From Aequorivita iocasae (GTDB lineage Bacteria > Bacteroidota > Bacteroidia > Flavobacteriales > Flavobacteriaceae), in contig NZ_CP068439.1 of the NCBI RefSeq assembly GCF_016757735.1, positions 372,001 to 436,000 of the forward strand: a stretch of 64,000 bases of DNA. The letters run 5' to 3'. Position 1 is the stretch's first letter; each line of letters begins with the position of its first letter. A program made the position numbers and the translations under genes. The notes under the pieces are model-generated. The model was not told the origin of the DNA and ran no database searches. It saw only the letters and a program-made list of their open reading frames with translations. Positions 38,489 to 45,808 of the stretch are shown piece by piece.

Positions 38489-39211
38489 ATGACTTCAAAA
38501 AAACTACACTGGGCGTTACTTTTTGTACTCGCAATTTCCTATAATGGATTTTCTCAAGTTGGTATCGGGACTACCGGTCCAGATGCATCTTCAATTTTAG
38601 AAATTTCTTCAACAACCCAAGGCATACTCTTACCACGAATGATCACGGCCCAAAGAAATGCGATTGTTTCTCCGGCAACAGGATTAACACTCTATAACAG
38701 TACCACAAATCAATATCAATACAACATCGGGACGCCCGCTGCCCCCGTTTGGAATACGCTGGCAACTTCAAACGTGGGACAATCTTTTAAATATTCAAAT
38801 ACAGACATTACAACGAATGTCAATCCTGCAACGGCTGTTAACGTACCACTTTTTGGAACCTTAAACTGGAATGATAATAACAGCCTGTATGTAGTTTCAG
38901 GAAACCAAGTTACCATTATACAAGCGGGTCGCTACAGTGTAAATGTTAATATTGCTATTACTTCCACAGTACAGCGCGCCTCACCGGAAATACGTATTAC
39001 AGTGAATGGAACCGCTGTGGGCACCTATGGCTCTACAGGGTATATACGGTCTATGGGTTCCCATAATGAATCTTCCATTAATTTTACCGAAGTTTTACAG
39101 CTCAATGCAAATGATGTTGTGAGAATCACTGGTTCGCAGGGTGCATCTTCTGGCGCTGTAACAATGCGCAATGCAGGTTCTTCCAATGTATATATTGAAA
39201 AGAAATCGTAG
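38489..39211 (+). CDS. Secreted trimeric-type surface protein with C-terminal C1q/TNF-like domain
   Basis: 240 residues. A signal peptide (to about 22, NGFSQ) precedes the Bacteroidota motif VGIGTTGPDASSILEI, SSTTQGILLPRM and ATGLTLYNSTTNQYQYN, known from exported tail-fibre-like proteins. The C-terminal 130 residues form a beta-rich domain (GRYSVNVNIAI, EIRITVNGTAVGTY, VVRITGSQGA) like C1q/TNF jelly rolls, which trimerise. No T9SS sorting signal is seen. The role is unknown; surface binding is a reasonable guess. Confidence 0.82.
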   Translation: MTSKKLHWALLFVLAISYNGFSQVGIGTTGPDASSILEISSTTQGILLPRMITAQRNAIVSPATGLTLYNSTTNQYQYNIGTPAAPVWNTLATSNVGQSFKYSNTDITTNVNPATAVNVPLFGTLNWNDNNSLYVVSGNQVTIIQAGRYSVNVNIAITSTVQRASPEIRITVNGTAVGTYGSTGYIRSMGSHNESSINFTEVLQLNANDVVRITGSQGASSGAVTMRNAGSSNVYIEKKS

Positions 39212-39268
39212 ATAAATTTTATCATCTCGAAAATATATTTTCGCAAACGTTAATGCCTTATAATTTGT

Positions 39269-39276
39269 TACTTTTG
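39269..39276 (+). promoter_or_regulatory. -7 element (TActTTTG) upstream of the HerA-like gene
   Basis: TACTTTTG matches TAnnTTTG 15 bases before the ATG at 39292. The -33 region is not clear. Confidence 0.4.
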
Positions 39277-39291
39277 AATAAAATTTAAAAG

Positions 39292-40821
39292 ATGGCAGAT
39301 AAGCAGGCTTTTTTTGACTATATCAATAACGGATACACAACCAAGGGAGATTTTATAAATCTCGGTGCAGCGATGCTTAATGGCGAAACTGTAAAGGACG
39401 CTTATGTCAAAGTTCCATTAAAAACATTAAACCGTCACGGCTTGATTGCGGGTGCCACAGGGACCGGAAAAACCAAAACGCTTCAAATTATTGCTGAAAA
39501 CCTTTCTGAAAAAGGGATTCCCGTACTTTTGATGGACATTAAAGGTGACCTCAGCGGAATAGCCGAGCCCGGTACAACTAATGCCAAAATTGAGGAACGC
39601 CACGCTGCTATCGGTTTTTCTTACGAAGCTAAAAAGTTTCCAGCTGAAATTCTCTCTCTTTCAGATCAGGAAGGTGTTCGTCTTCGTGCCACTGTAAGTG
39701 AATTTGGCCCTGTACTGCTCTCTCGAATCCTTGATTTGAGCGATGTGCAGGCAGGTATCGTCTCGGTGATATTTAAATATTGCGACGACAACAAAATGCC
39801 GCTGCTAGATTTAAAGGATTTCAAAAAAATATTGCAATACACTACCGAGGAAGGCAAAGACGAATTTGCGGAAGAATATGGTCGAATTTCTTCATCATCT
39901 ACGGGGGCAATCCTTCGGAAAGTTGTGGAATTGGAGCAGCAGGGAGCCGATTTGTTTTTTGGCGAAAAATCCTTTGATACTGACGATTTGCTTCGCATTG
40001 ATGAAAACGGAAGAGGCTACATCAACATTATCCGCTTAACGGATATCCAAGACAGGCCCAAGCTCTTTTCAACTTTTATGTTAAGCCTTTTGGCAGAAAT
40101 TTACGCAACCTTCCCCGAACAGGGCGATAGCGGCAGACCTGAGTTGGTAATTTTTATAGATGAGGCACATTTAATTTTTAATGAAGCCAGTAGCGCTTTG
40201 CTCAATCAGATTGAAAGCATTGTAAAATTGATACGTTCCAAAGGGGTGGGACTTTATTTCGTAACCCAAAACCCAACCGACGTACCGGATGCAGTTTTAA
40301 GCCAATTGGGATTGAAAATACAACATGCCCTTCGAGCCTTTACGGCAAAAGACAGAAAAGCTATCAAATTGACTGCCGAGAACTATCCCCTTTCAGAATA
40401 TTATAAAACCGATGAAGTCTTGACAGCTTTGGGAATTGGCGAAGCATTGGTAAGTGCTTTAAACGAAAAGGGAATTCCCACACCCCTGGCCCGCACTATG
40501 CTGCGAGCGCCCATGAGCCGCATGGATGTTTTGACGGATGACGAATTAAAAAATTTATTGAAAACTTCGAAGTTAATACCAAAATACAATGAAGTCATAG
40601 ACCGTGAAAGCGCTTATGAAATGTTGACGGAAAAAATTGAAATCGCCAACAAGGAAGAAGCAAAGGAAAAAGCCCAAAAAGAAAAAGAAGCAGCACGAAA
40701 AAGCACCCCGAGCAGAAGTTCCTCCCGTCGAAGAAGCACTTCTAACCCTTGGATAAAAACACTTTCCAGCCCGACTGTAATACGCAGTGTTTTGGGTATT
40801 TTGGGAAAATTGATGAAGTAA
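39292..40821 (+). CDS. HerA-like ATPase (DUF853 family)
   Basis: 509 residues. Walker A is GATGTGKTKTLQ (about residues 57-66) and Walker B is VIFIDEAHLIF (about 285-295), with KSKGVGLYFVTQNPTDVP-type sensor region (RSKGVGLYFVTQNPTD). The C-terminal 60 residues are a charged coiled-coil and a Ser/Arg-rich linker. DUF853 proteins are hexameric FtsK/HerA-type motors; they are widespread and their cellular job is unsettled. No NurA-type nuclease or defence gene is beside it, so a housekeeping role is more likely than defence. Confidence 0.92.
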   Translation: MADKQAFFDYINNGYTTKGDFINLGAAMLNGETVKDAYVKVPLKTLNRHGLIAGATGTGKTKTLQIIAENLSEKGIPVLLMDIKGDLSGIAEPGTTNAKIEERHAAIGFSYEAKKFPAEILSLSDQEGVRLRATVSEFGPVLLSRILDLSDVQAGIVSVIFKYCDDNKMPLLDLKDFKKILQYTTEEGKDEFAEEYGRISSSSTGAILRKVVELEQQGADLFFGEKSFDTDDLLRIDENGRGYINIIRLTDIQDRPKLFSTFMLSLLAEIYATFPEQGDSGRPELVIFIDEAHLIFNEASSALLNQIESIVKLIRSKGVGLYFVTQNPTDVPDAVLSQLGLKIQHALRAFTAKDRKAIKLTAENYPLSEYYKTDEVLTALGIGEALVSALNEKGIPTPLARTMLRAPMSRMDVLTDDELKNLLKTSKLIPKYNEVIDRESAYEMLTEKIEIANKEEAKEKAQKEKEAARKSTPSRSSSRRRSTSNPWIKTLSSPTVIRSVLGILGKLMK

Positions 40822-40859
40822 TTCAGAAAAAATTATAATTTAAAATAACTAAAAAATAA

Positions 40860-41426
40860 ATGAAAAAGACACTTTTAATAATTGGAATAGTTTCACTTGC
40901 TTTTGTTCAATGTGGAAAGGATAGCGATCCTTTTCTGATTAAAAACGGTTCTATTGGGAACTTAAACAAGGAGATAAAAATAAAGCAAATAGATTCCATT
41001 TTTGCGGAAGATTCTATTGTAAAAATAAATTCATCACCCAACTCTTTGGAAACGCAAGGAGAAGTTGAAATTTATGAAAAAGGTGGTAAAAAACTTCTAT
41101 TGTTATCGCCCGATAATGAAAACGATCCAAATTCAACCATAACCAATGTACAAGTTTTCGATTCGCGCTATAAAACTGAAAAGGGTCTTACAACTGCAAG
41201 CACTTTTAAAGACGTAAAGGCCAATTATACCATTGATAATATTGAAACCACGATAAATTCGGTAGTAATCTTTCTGAAGGAAACTGATGTTTATTTAACT
41301 ATTGACAAAAAAAGCCTTCCTGAAGAGCTTCGCTACAATATGGACCTTGAGGTTGAAGCCAGCCAGATTCCCGACAATGCTCCTATTAAATACTTTATGA
41401 TTGGCTGGGACGTTGCTCCCGAATAA
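40860..41426 (+). CDS. Hypothetical lipoprotein
   Basis: 188 residues. The signal peptide ends in AFVQC (Cys18) and is followed by GKDSDPFLIKNGSIGNL. The mature region is beta-rich with no recognised domain; part of it (FLIKNGSIGNLNKEIKIKQID) resembles proteins found only in Flavobacteriaceae. It should be anchored facing the periplasm. It follows the HerA-like gene by 38 bases on the same strand, but a functional link is not evident. Confidence 0.78.
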   Translation: MKKTLLIIGIVSLAFVQCGKDSDPFLIKNGSIGNLNKEIKIKQIDSIFAEDSIVKINSSPNSLETQGEVEIYEKGGKKLLLLSPDNENDPNSTITNVQVFDSRYKTEKGLTTASTFKDVKANYTIDNIETTINSVVIFLKETDVYLTIDKKSLPEELRYNMDLEVEASQIPDNAPIKYFMIGWDVAPE

Positions 41427-41516
41427 TTTAATGCTGTAAAGATTTTGTTAAGGTTCATTATGGAATGAAGCTTTTCCTTTAATTTTAATCCAATTAACCA
41501 TCAAATTCAATTAATT

Positions 41517-41702
41517 ATGATTAAGATTTTAGGTTTTATTTTAACCATTGCCGGCGGAATAGGCCTCGTAATGGGAATACTTGGAGTATTCGGAAGCATG
41601 GAAGTAGGCATAAGTCCTTGGGCCATGGGAATACTTGGAATAGTTTTCTTTTTTGCAGGCATCGGTTTACTCAAAAACAGAAAAGATACTGATCAAAATT
41701 AA
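41517..41702 (+). CDS. Small two-span membrane protein
   Basis: 61 residues forming two hydrophobic helices (about 4-25 and 34-53) rich in Gly, Ile and Met, with a short basic C-terminus (KNRKDTDQN). No family is recognised. A separate ATG after a 90-base gap and a terminator just downstream suggest an independent small gene. Confidence 0.65.
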   Translation: MIKILGFILTIAGGIGLVMGILGVFGSMEVGISPWAMGILGIVFFFAGIGLLKNRKDTDQN

Positions 41703-41713
41703 ATAGTAACTGC

Positions 41714-41742
41714 AAAAGCCCTTTGTTTCACAGAGGGTTTTT
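41714..41742 (+). terminator. Intrinsic terminator
   Basis: Stem CCCTTTG/CAGAGGG (one G-T pair) with loop TTTCA and a following T-run, 12 bases after the stop of the small membrane protein gene. Confidence 0.6.
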
Positions 41743-41760
41743 CATTTAAAACAAATTGTT

Positions 41761-42000
41761 ATGCCAAATCCTAGAATTAAAAACGAAGATCAATACGAAG
41801 CCCTTCGCGATAAAGGTTATAGTAAGGAAAAATCGGCCCGAATCGCAAACACATCCAACTCAGGAAAGAAAGGAGGAAGCTCAAAACCCTATGAAGAGTG
41901 GACCAAAGATGAGTTATACGATCAGGCAAAAAATGTAGGTATTGAGGGCCGTTCAAAGATGAACAAAAAAGAATTGATCCACGCATTACGCAATAATTGA
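41761..42000 (+). CDS. Small basic protein with Rho-N/SAP-like domain
   Basis: 79 residues. The N-terminal half (NEDQYEALRDKGYSKEKSAR, IANTSNSGKKGG) matches the DUF7218-type family, and the C-terminal half (WTKDELYDQAKNVGIEGRSK, MNKKELIHALR) is a Rho-N/SAP-like helix-extended-helix fold known from nucleic-acid-binding proteins. Its job is unknown; DNA or RNA binding is likely. Its stop TGA overlaps the next ATG by one base, indicating translational coupling to the VOC protein. Confidence 0.85.
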   Translation: MPNPRIKNEDQYEALRDKGYSKEKSARIANTSNSGKKGGSSKPYEEWTKDELYDQAKNVGIEGRSKMNKKELIHALRNN

Positions 42001-42428
42001 TGGGCACTACCCTACAACCCTTCCATCTTGCCATTCCAGTTGATAATCTGGAAAAGTGCAGGCTATTTTACAGAGATGTACTTGAGCTTTCAGAAGGGCG
42101 CAGCAGTGACCATTGGGTAGATTTTGACTTTTTTGGCCATCAGCTTGTTATCCATTTAAAAGAGAAAAACACGGGAGATAAAGAAGCCGTGAATGCTGTA
42201 GATGGCAAAGCTGTGCCAATTCCCCATTTTGGCGTTGTACTGGATATGCAGACCTTTAAGGAATTTTCTGAAAAACTAATCCAAAAAAACATTACCTTCA
42301 TCATTGAACCATATATTCGCTTTGAAGGACAAGTGGGAGAACAAGCAACCATGTTTTTTAAAGATCCAGCAGGCAACGCCTTGGAATTTAAAGCATTTGC
42401 AGATATTACACAACTATTCGCCAAATGA
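42000..42428 (+). CDS. VOC (glyoxalase/dioxygenase) superfamily protein
   Basis: 142 residues from the ATG at 42000. The fold is a single VOC domain: FHLAIPVDNLEKCRLFYRDV, GHQLVIHL, PHFGVVLDM and the C-terminal MFFKDPAGNALEFKAF. Candidate metal ligands are the His after the first strand (FHLAI), His in HQLVIH, His in PHFG and Glu in LEFKA. The substrate is not known. It overlaps both neighbours, by 1 base upstream and 4 bases downstream, so three genes are probably one unit. Confidence 0.9.
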   Translation: MGTTLQPFHLAIPVDNLEKCRLFYRDVLELSEGRSSDHWVDFDFFGHQLVIHLKEKNTGDKEAVNAVDGKAVPIPHFGVVLDMQTFKEFSEKLIQKNITFIIEPYIRFEGQVGEQATMFFKDPAGNALEFKAFADITQLFAK

Positions 42429-43465
42429 CCAAACACATTCCTGCACAAATAATCCGACAAATATTCGTCATCTTGCTCATTTTACTGATGGGCAGTCTTA
42501 TTTTTAGGGAACTTCTTCCCTATTTAACCGGAGTTTTGGGAGCTGTGACCATTTACGTTTTAATGCGGAAATGGATGGCAAAATTAGTAAACACAAAAAA
42601 ATGGAACCCTTCGCTTGCGGCAGCATTATTAATGTTCCTTTCGTTTGTGGGAATTCTTATTCCCATTGCTGGAATTATCTTAATGCTTACCAACAAAATT
42701 GGGGATGCCGTCCAGAATTCTGCAGCAGTTATAAAAGCCCTTAAAGAACAACTTGCAAAAATTGAAGATACAGTTGGCTACGATCTTACATCACAAATAG
42801 ACCCTTCGGCTATTACTGGCTGGCTTTCAGACAACCTTCAGAATTTGGCAGGAGGAACTTTCAATGCATTTATTGCTATTGGGTTAATGTACTTCATGCT
42901 TTATTACATGTTTATAAACCGAAACGATTTAAGAGATTCGTTAAAAGAATATATCCCAATGCATCGAGGAAATTTAAAGGAGATTGGGGTTGAGGTTCAA
43001 GCCATGGTTCGCTCAAATGCACTGGGTATTCCCTTAGTGGCGGTTGCTCAAGGAATTGTAGCACTGATTGGTTTTTTAATTTTTGGAATTGAAGACCCCT
43101 TCTTTTGGTTTGTTATTGTCACCATTGGCAGTATGATCCCTTTCGTTGGAACACTCGTGGGTATTCTTCCCGTTTTTGTACTCACACTTTCAACAGGGCA
43201 CAGTTTTCAGGCTTGGGGAATTCTTATTTACGGTTTTGTGGTTGTGGGTTCAACAGATAATATAATTCGGCTGTATGTGCTTAAAAAATTGGACAATGTG
43301 CACCCTCTTGTAACGCTTATTGGTGTTATTGTAGGCGTACCCTTGTTTGGTTTTATCGGGCTAATTTTTGGTCCATTGCTTATCAGCCTTTTTATGGTTA
43401 TAGTACGTATTTATAGGAAAGAGTATGGAAAAGAAGATACCACCCTTGATGAAGAACATTTGTAA
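42425..43465 (+). CDS. AI-2E family transporter
   Basis: 346 residues with about seven membrane spans. It shows the family pattern: an N-terminal hairpin, a cytoplasmic or periplasmic helical stretch (about 90-130), and the C-terminal GSMIPFVGTLVGILPVFVLT and HPLVTLIGVIVGVPLFGFIGL segments. Members have been linked to autoinducer-2 export and to Na+/H+ exchange; substrate cannot be decided here. Its ATG overlaps the VOC stop by 4 bases, and a DCC-family gene follows 13 bases later. Confidence 0.92.
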   Translation: MTKHIPAQIIRQIFVILLILLMGSLIFRELLPYLTGVLGAVTIYVLMRKWMAKLVNTKKWNPSLAAALLMFLSFVGILIPIAGIILMLTNKIGDAVQNSAAVIKALKEQLAKIEDTVGYDLTSQIDPSAITGWLSDNLQNLAGGTFNAFIAIGLMYFMLYYMFINRNDLRDSLKEYIPMHRGNLKEIGVEVQAMVRSNALGIPLVAVAQGIVALIGFLIFGIEDPFFWFVIVTIGSMIPFVGTLVGILPVFVLTLSTGHSFQAWGILIYGFVVVGSTDNIIRLYVLKKLDNVHPLVTLIGVIVGVPLFGFIGLIFGPLLISLFMVIVRIYRKEYGKEDTTLDEEHL

Positions 43466-43478
43466 AACTTCATACTGA

Positions 43479-43964
43479 ATGTTTTCCAAAATTGAAAAAA
43501 CCGCCTTCCCTCCTTCAGAAAAACCTGTGATGGTCTGGGATGGCAACTGTGGCTTTTGCCACTATTGGATAACACGATGGAAATCTAAAACGGGAGATAG
43601 AATTAATTACAAAGCTTTTCAGGAGGCAGCTGATCAATTTCAGGACATTCCTTTAAAGGAATTCAAGAAAGCTTCCCTTCTTATTGAGCCCAACGGGTTG
43701 GTGTATAGTGGCCCAGATTCTGCATATAGAAGTTTTACTTATTTTGAAGATGAAGCTTCACGTTGGCATACTTGGTATATAAAATCTGCATGGTTCACCT
43801 TTTTGAGCGATCACGCCTATAATTTTATTGCCAAAAACCGAAATACCATGTTCGTTATTACAAAGATATGCTTCGGAAAAGATCCCACAGCTATAAAACC
43901 TTATTGGTTCATAATACTCCTTTTTATATTCACCCTAATTATAGGTTACTTTAAATTTTTATAA
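43479..43964 (+). CDS. DCC family thiol-disulfide oxidoreductase-like protein (DUF393)
   Basis: 161 residues. The DUF393 hallmark is VMVWDGNCGFCHYWITRW, where CxxC gives a thioredoxin-like redox pair (Cys24/Cys27 region). A C-terminal hydrophobic helix (about 143-160) anchors it in the membrane. Function of the family is not established. It starts 13 bases after the AI-2E gene on the same strand and is likely part of that operon. Confidence 0.9.
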   Translation: MFSKIEKTAFPPSEKPVMVWDGNCGFCHYWITRWKSKTGDRINYKAFQEAADQFQDIPLKEFKKASLLIEPNGLVYSGPDSAYRSFTYFEDEASRWHTWYIKSAWFTFLSDHAYNFIAKNRNTMFVITKICFGKDPTAIKPYWFIILLFIFTLIIGYFKFL

Positions 43965-44022
43965 CAAAATTTTAAAAGTATTGGCAGTTTGAATGCGTAT
44001 TTTTAGGATATAAAAAAAATAT

Positions 44023-44463
44023 ATGCTTTTCAGAAAAAAGAAAGAAAAACAACCTTCCAACATTTCCATGATGGACAATAAAGTAAATGATGACTTTGTA
44101 GCGGAAAAAGTTACAAAAATAAAGGACGAAGATGTTGAATTAGTGATGGATAATGAAGAAGCCATTTCCCAAAAACTGAGCAACGCCAGTCCTTTAAGAA
44201 AATATGCCGAGCTGGGAAAAATTATGTTCGCAATGTTGAAAGACGTTAAAAAAGGCAATTATCCAAACGTGCCATGGTTTACTATTGCTTCCATTGTGGT
44301 GGTGCTATTGTATATTTTCAATCCTTTAGACTTGGTTCCAGATTTCATCCCCGGAATAGGTTATATTGATGATTTGGCAGTACTTTCCATCGGGATGGGA
44401 TGGATAGAAACCGACCTGCATAAATATTTGGATTGGCGATTGGCAAATGGTGAAAACGCCTAA
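44023..44463 (+). CDS. DUF1232 (YkvA-type) membrane protein
   Basis: 146 residues. After a charged N-terminal region of about 75 residues it has the DUF1232 core: ASIVVVLLYIFNPLDLVPDF, IPGIGYIDDLAVL and the final amphipathic segment. Function is unknown; the core is one or two membrane helices. Its stop codon overlaps the folD stop by 3 bases (44461-44462 shared), tail-to-tail, so the two mRNAs are complementary at their 3' ends. Confidence 0.9.
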   Translation: MLFRKKKEKQPSNISMMDNKVNDDFVAEKVTKIKDEDVELVMDNEEAISQKLSNASPLRKYAELGKIMFAMLKDVKKGNYPNVPWFTIASIVVVLLYIFNPLDLVPDFIPGIGYIDDLAVLSIGMGWIETDLHKYLDWRLANGENA

Positions 44464-45338
44464 GCTCTGCGTTGTTCCCGTGCCAGAAGGGTGTTTTTAA
44501 GGAGCATGGCTATGGTCATAGGCCCCACGCCACCTGGAACGGGCGTTATGAACGAGGCTTTTTTACTTACATTTTCAAAATCAACATCGCCAGTAATAAC
44601 GTAACCTTTGGGATGGTTTGCATCTTCAACTCTGGTAATGCCCACATCAATAATAACCGCATCATCCTTTACCATTTCGGCCTTTAAAAAATTGGGAACT
44701 CCCAATGCTGAAATTATAATATCGGCTTGGGTAGTTATTTGTGCAATGTTTTTTGTGTTGCTGTGCGTAAGTGTTACCGTGCTATTTCCGGGCCATCCTT
44801 TACGGCTCATCAAAATACTCATCGGGCGCCCCACAATATGGCTTCTTCCAATAACTACGGTATGTTTTCCTTTGGTATCCACGTCATAACGCTGCAGTAA
44901 TTCAAGAATCCCGAAAGGGGTTGCGGGAATAAAGGTGCTCATATCCAAAGCCATTTTTCCGAAGTTTTCAGGATGAAAACCATCTACATCCTTTGAAGGA
45001 TCTACAGTAAGCAATACTTTTTGGGTATCAATCTGTGGAGGCAAGGGAAGCTGAACGATGAAGCCATCAATATTGTCGTCTTCGTTGAGTTCTTTGATCT
45101 TTTTTAATAATTCTAATTCACTGGTAGTATCAGGCATTTTAACCAATGTGGACTCAAAACCAACCCGCTCGCATGCCTTAACCTTGCTTCCAACATATGT
45201 AAGACTAGCCCCATCATTTCCAACAATAATAGCTGCTAAATGTGGAACTTTTTCACCACGCGCTTTCATTTTATCAACCTCGGCAGTGATTTCGTTTTTT
45301 ATGTCGTTACTTACTTTTTTCCCGTCTAGTATTGTCAT
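44460..45338 (-). CDS. folD: Bifunctional methylenetetrahydrofolate dehydrogenase/cyclohydrolase
   Basis: 292 residues. Signatures are AAIIVGNDGASLTYVGSKVK (catalytic Lys in YVGSK), GFIVQLPLPPQID, VDGFHPENFG, the NADP-binding VIGRSHIVGRPMSIL, and PVPGGVGPMTIAMLLKNT. The enzyme interconverts 5,10-methylene-THF and 10-formyl-THF, the latter being the formyl donor for PurH at the start of the window. It lies downstream of ffh on the same strand; the gap between them is filled by a decayed IVS-like element. Confidence 0.96.
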   Translation of the reverse strand: MTILDGKKVSNDIKNEITAEVDKMKARGEKVPHLAAIIVGNDGASLTYVGSKVKACERVGFESTLVKMPDTTSELELLKKIKELNEDDNIDGFIVQLPLPPQIDTQKVLLTVDPSKDVDGFHPENFGKMALDMSTFIPATPFGILELLQRYDVDTKGKHTVVIGRSHIVGRPMSILMSRKGWPGNSTVTLTHSNTKNIAQITTQADIIISALGVPNFLKAEMVKDDAVIIDVGITRVEDANHPKGYVITGDVDFENVSKKASFITPVPGGVGPMTIAMLLKNTLLAREQRRA

Positions 45339-45345
45339 ATTTATT

Positions 45346-45373
45346 AGTTTTCAGTCGCAGTCGCAGTTTTCAG
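45346..45373. repeat. Left inverted repeat of the IVS-like element
   Basis: The arm runs from AGTTTTCAGTCGCAG through a duplicated TCGCAG to TTTTCAG. Without the extra 6-base copy it matches the reverse complement of 45784-45805 at 20 of 22 positions, including a perfect TCAGTCGCAGT core. It begins 8 bases from the folD start codon. Confidence 0.75.
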
Positions 45374-45387
45374 TGGTAAAATTTTGA

Positions 45388-45765
45388 TTAATTATCTTCT
45401 TTATCAACGCCAAACTTATCTGGATTATTTATCATATAATTGATTAGTTTTCCTATTTCAACATTCTCTTATGACAATCCTTTATAAATACTCTCATTTA
45501 TATATTCACAAGAAAAAGCATAATCTAACCATACACTTGTTTCTGAATTTTCGCCATCAAAATCTGTCAGTTTACTAATGAAATGTTGCGGATATTTTCT
45601 TTTCCGATATGCTTCAGCAATATTTGCAGAAACAGAGCGCGAACTCCTTCATATCTGGTCTGTTAATGAATATTTTTCTTCCTTTGGAAATGATTTTGAA
45701 ACATTATAGATCGCCATTGCCAAATCGAACGACTTTTGATAAGATATTAATTTTTTAAAATCCAT
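45388..45765 (-). pseudogene. Four-helix-bundle (23S rRNA IVS / S23-type) protein, broken by two stops
   Basis: One continuous frame of 126 codons on the minus strand, ATG at 45765 to TAA at 45388. It translates as a recognisable four-helix-bundle protein: MDFKKLISYQKSFDLAMAIY, SFPKEEKYSLTDQI, then RSSRSVSANIAEAYRKRKYP, followed by EYINESIYKGLS and ENVEIGKLINYMI. The frame is interrupted by TGA at codon 39 (45651-45649), where the family has Arg, and by TAA at codon 99 (45471-45469). There is no frameshift, so decay is recent. The family is best known from intervening sequences in 23S rRNA genes; free-standing copies are frequent in Bacteroidota. It is framed by inverted repeats. Confidence 0.9.
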
Positions 45766-45783
45766 ATTTATTTAAAATCAAAG

Positions 45784-45805
45784 CTGACAACTGCGACTGA
45801 GAACT
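45784..45805. repeat. Right inverted repeat of the IVS-like element
   Basis: CTGACAACTGCGACTGAGAACT, here read from 45784 in shorter form CTGACAACTGCGACTGAGAA, is the reverse-complement partner of 45346-45373. It ends 3 bases before the ffh stop codon. Confidence 0.75.
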
Positions 45806-45808
45806 TGA

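Noticed and set aside
45649-45651. TGA in the IVS-type gene read as selenocysteine or programmed read-through
   Set aside because: A second stop (TAA) follows at codon 99, no SECIS-like structure is apparent, and the family has Arg at this place; a pseudogene is simpler.
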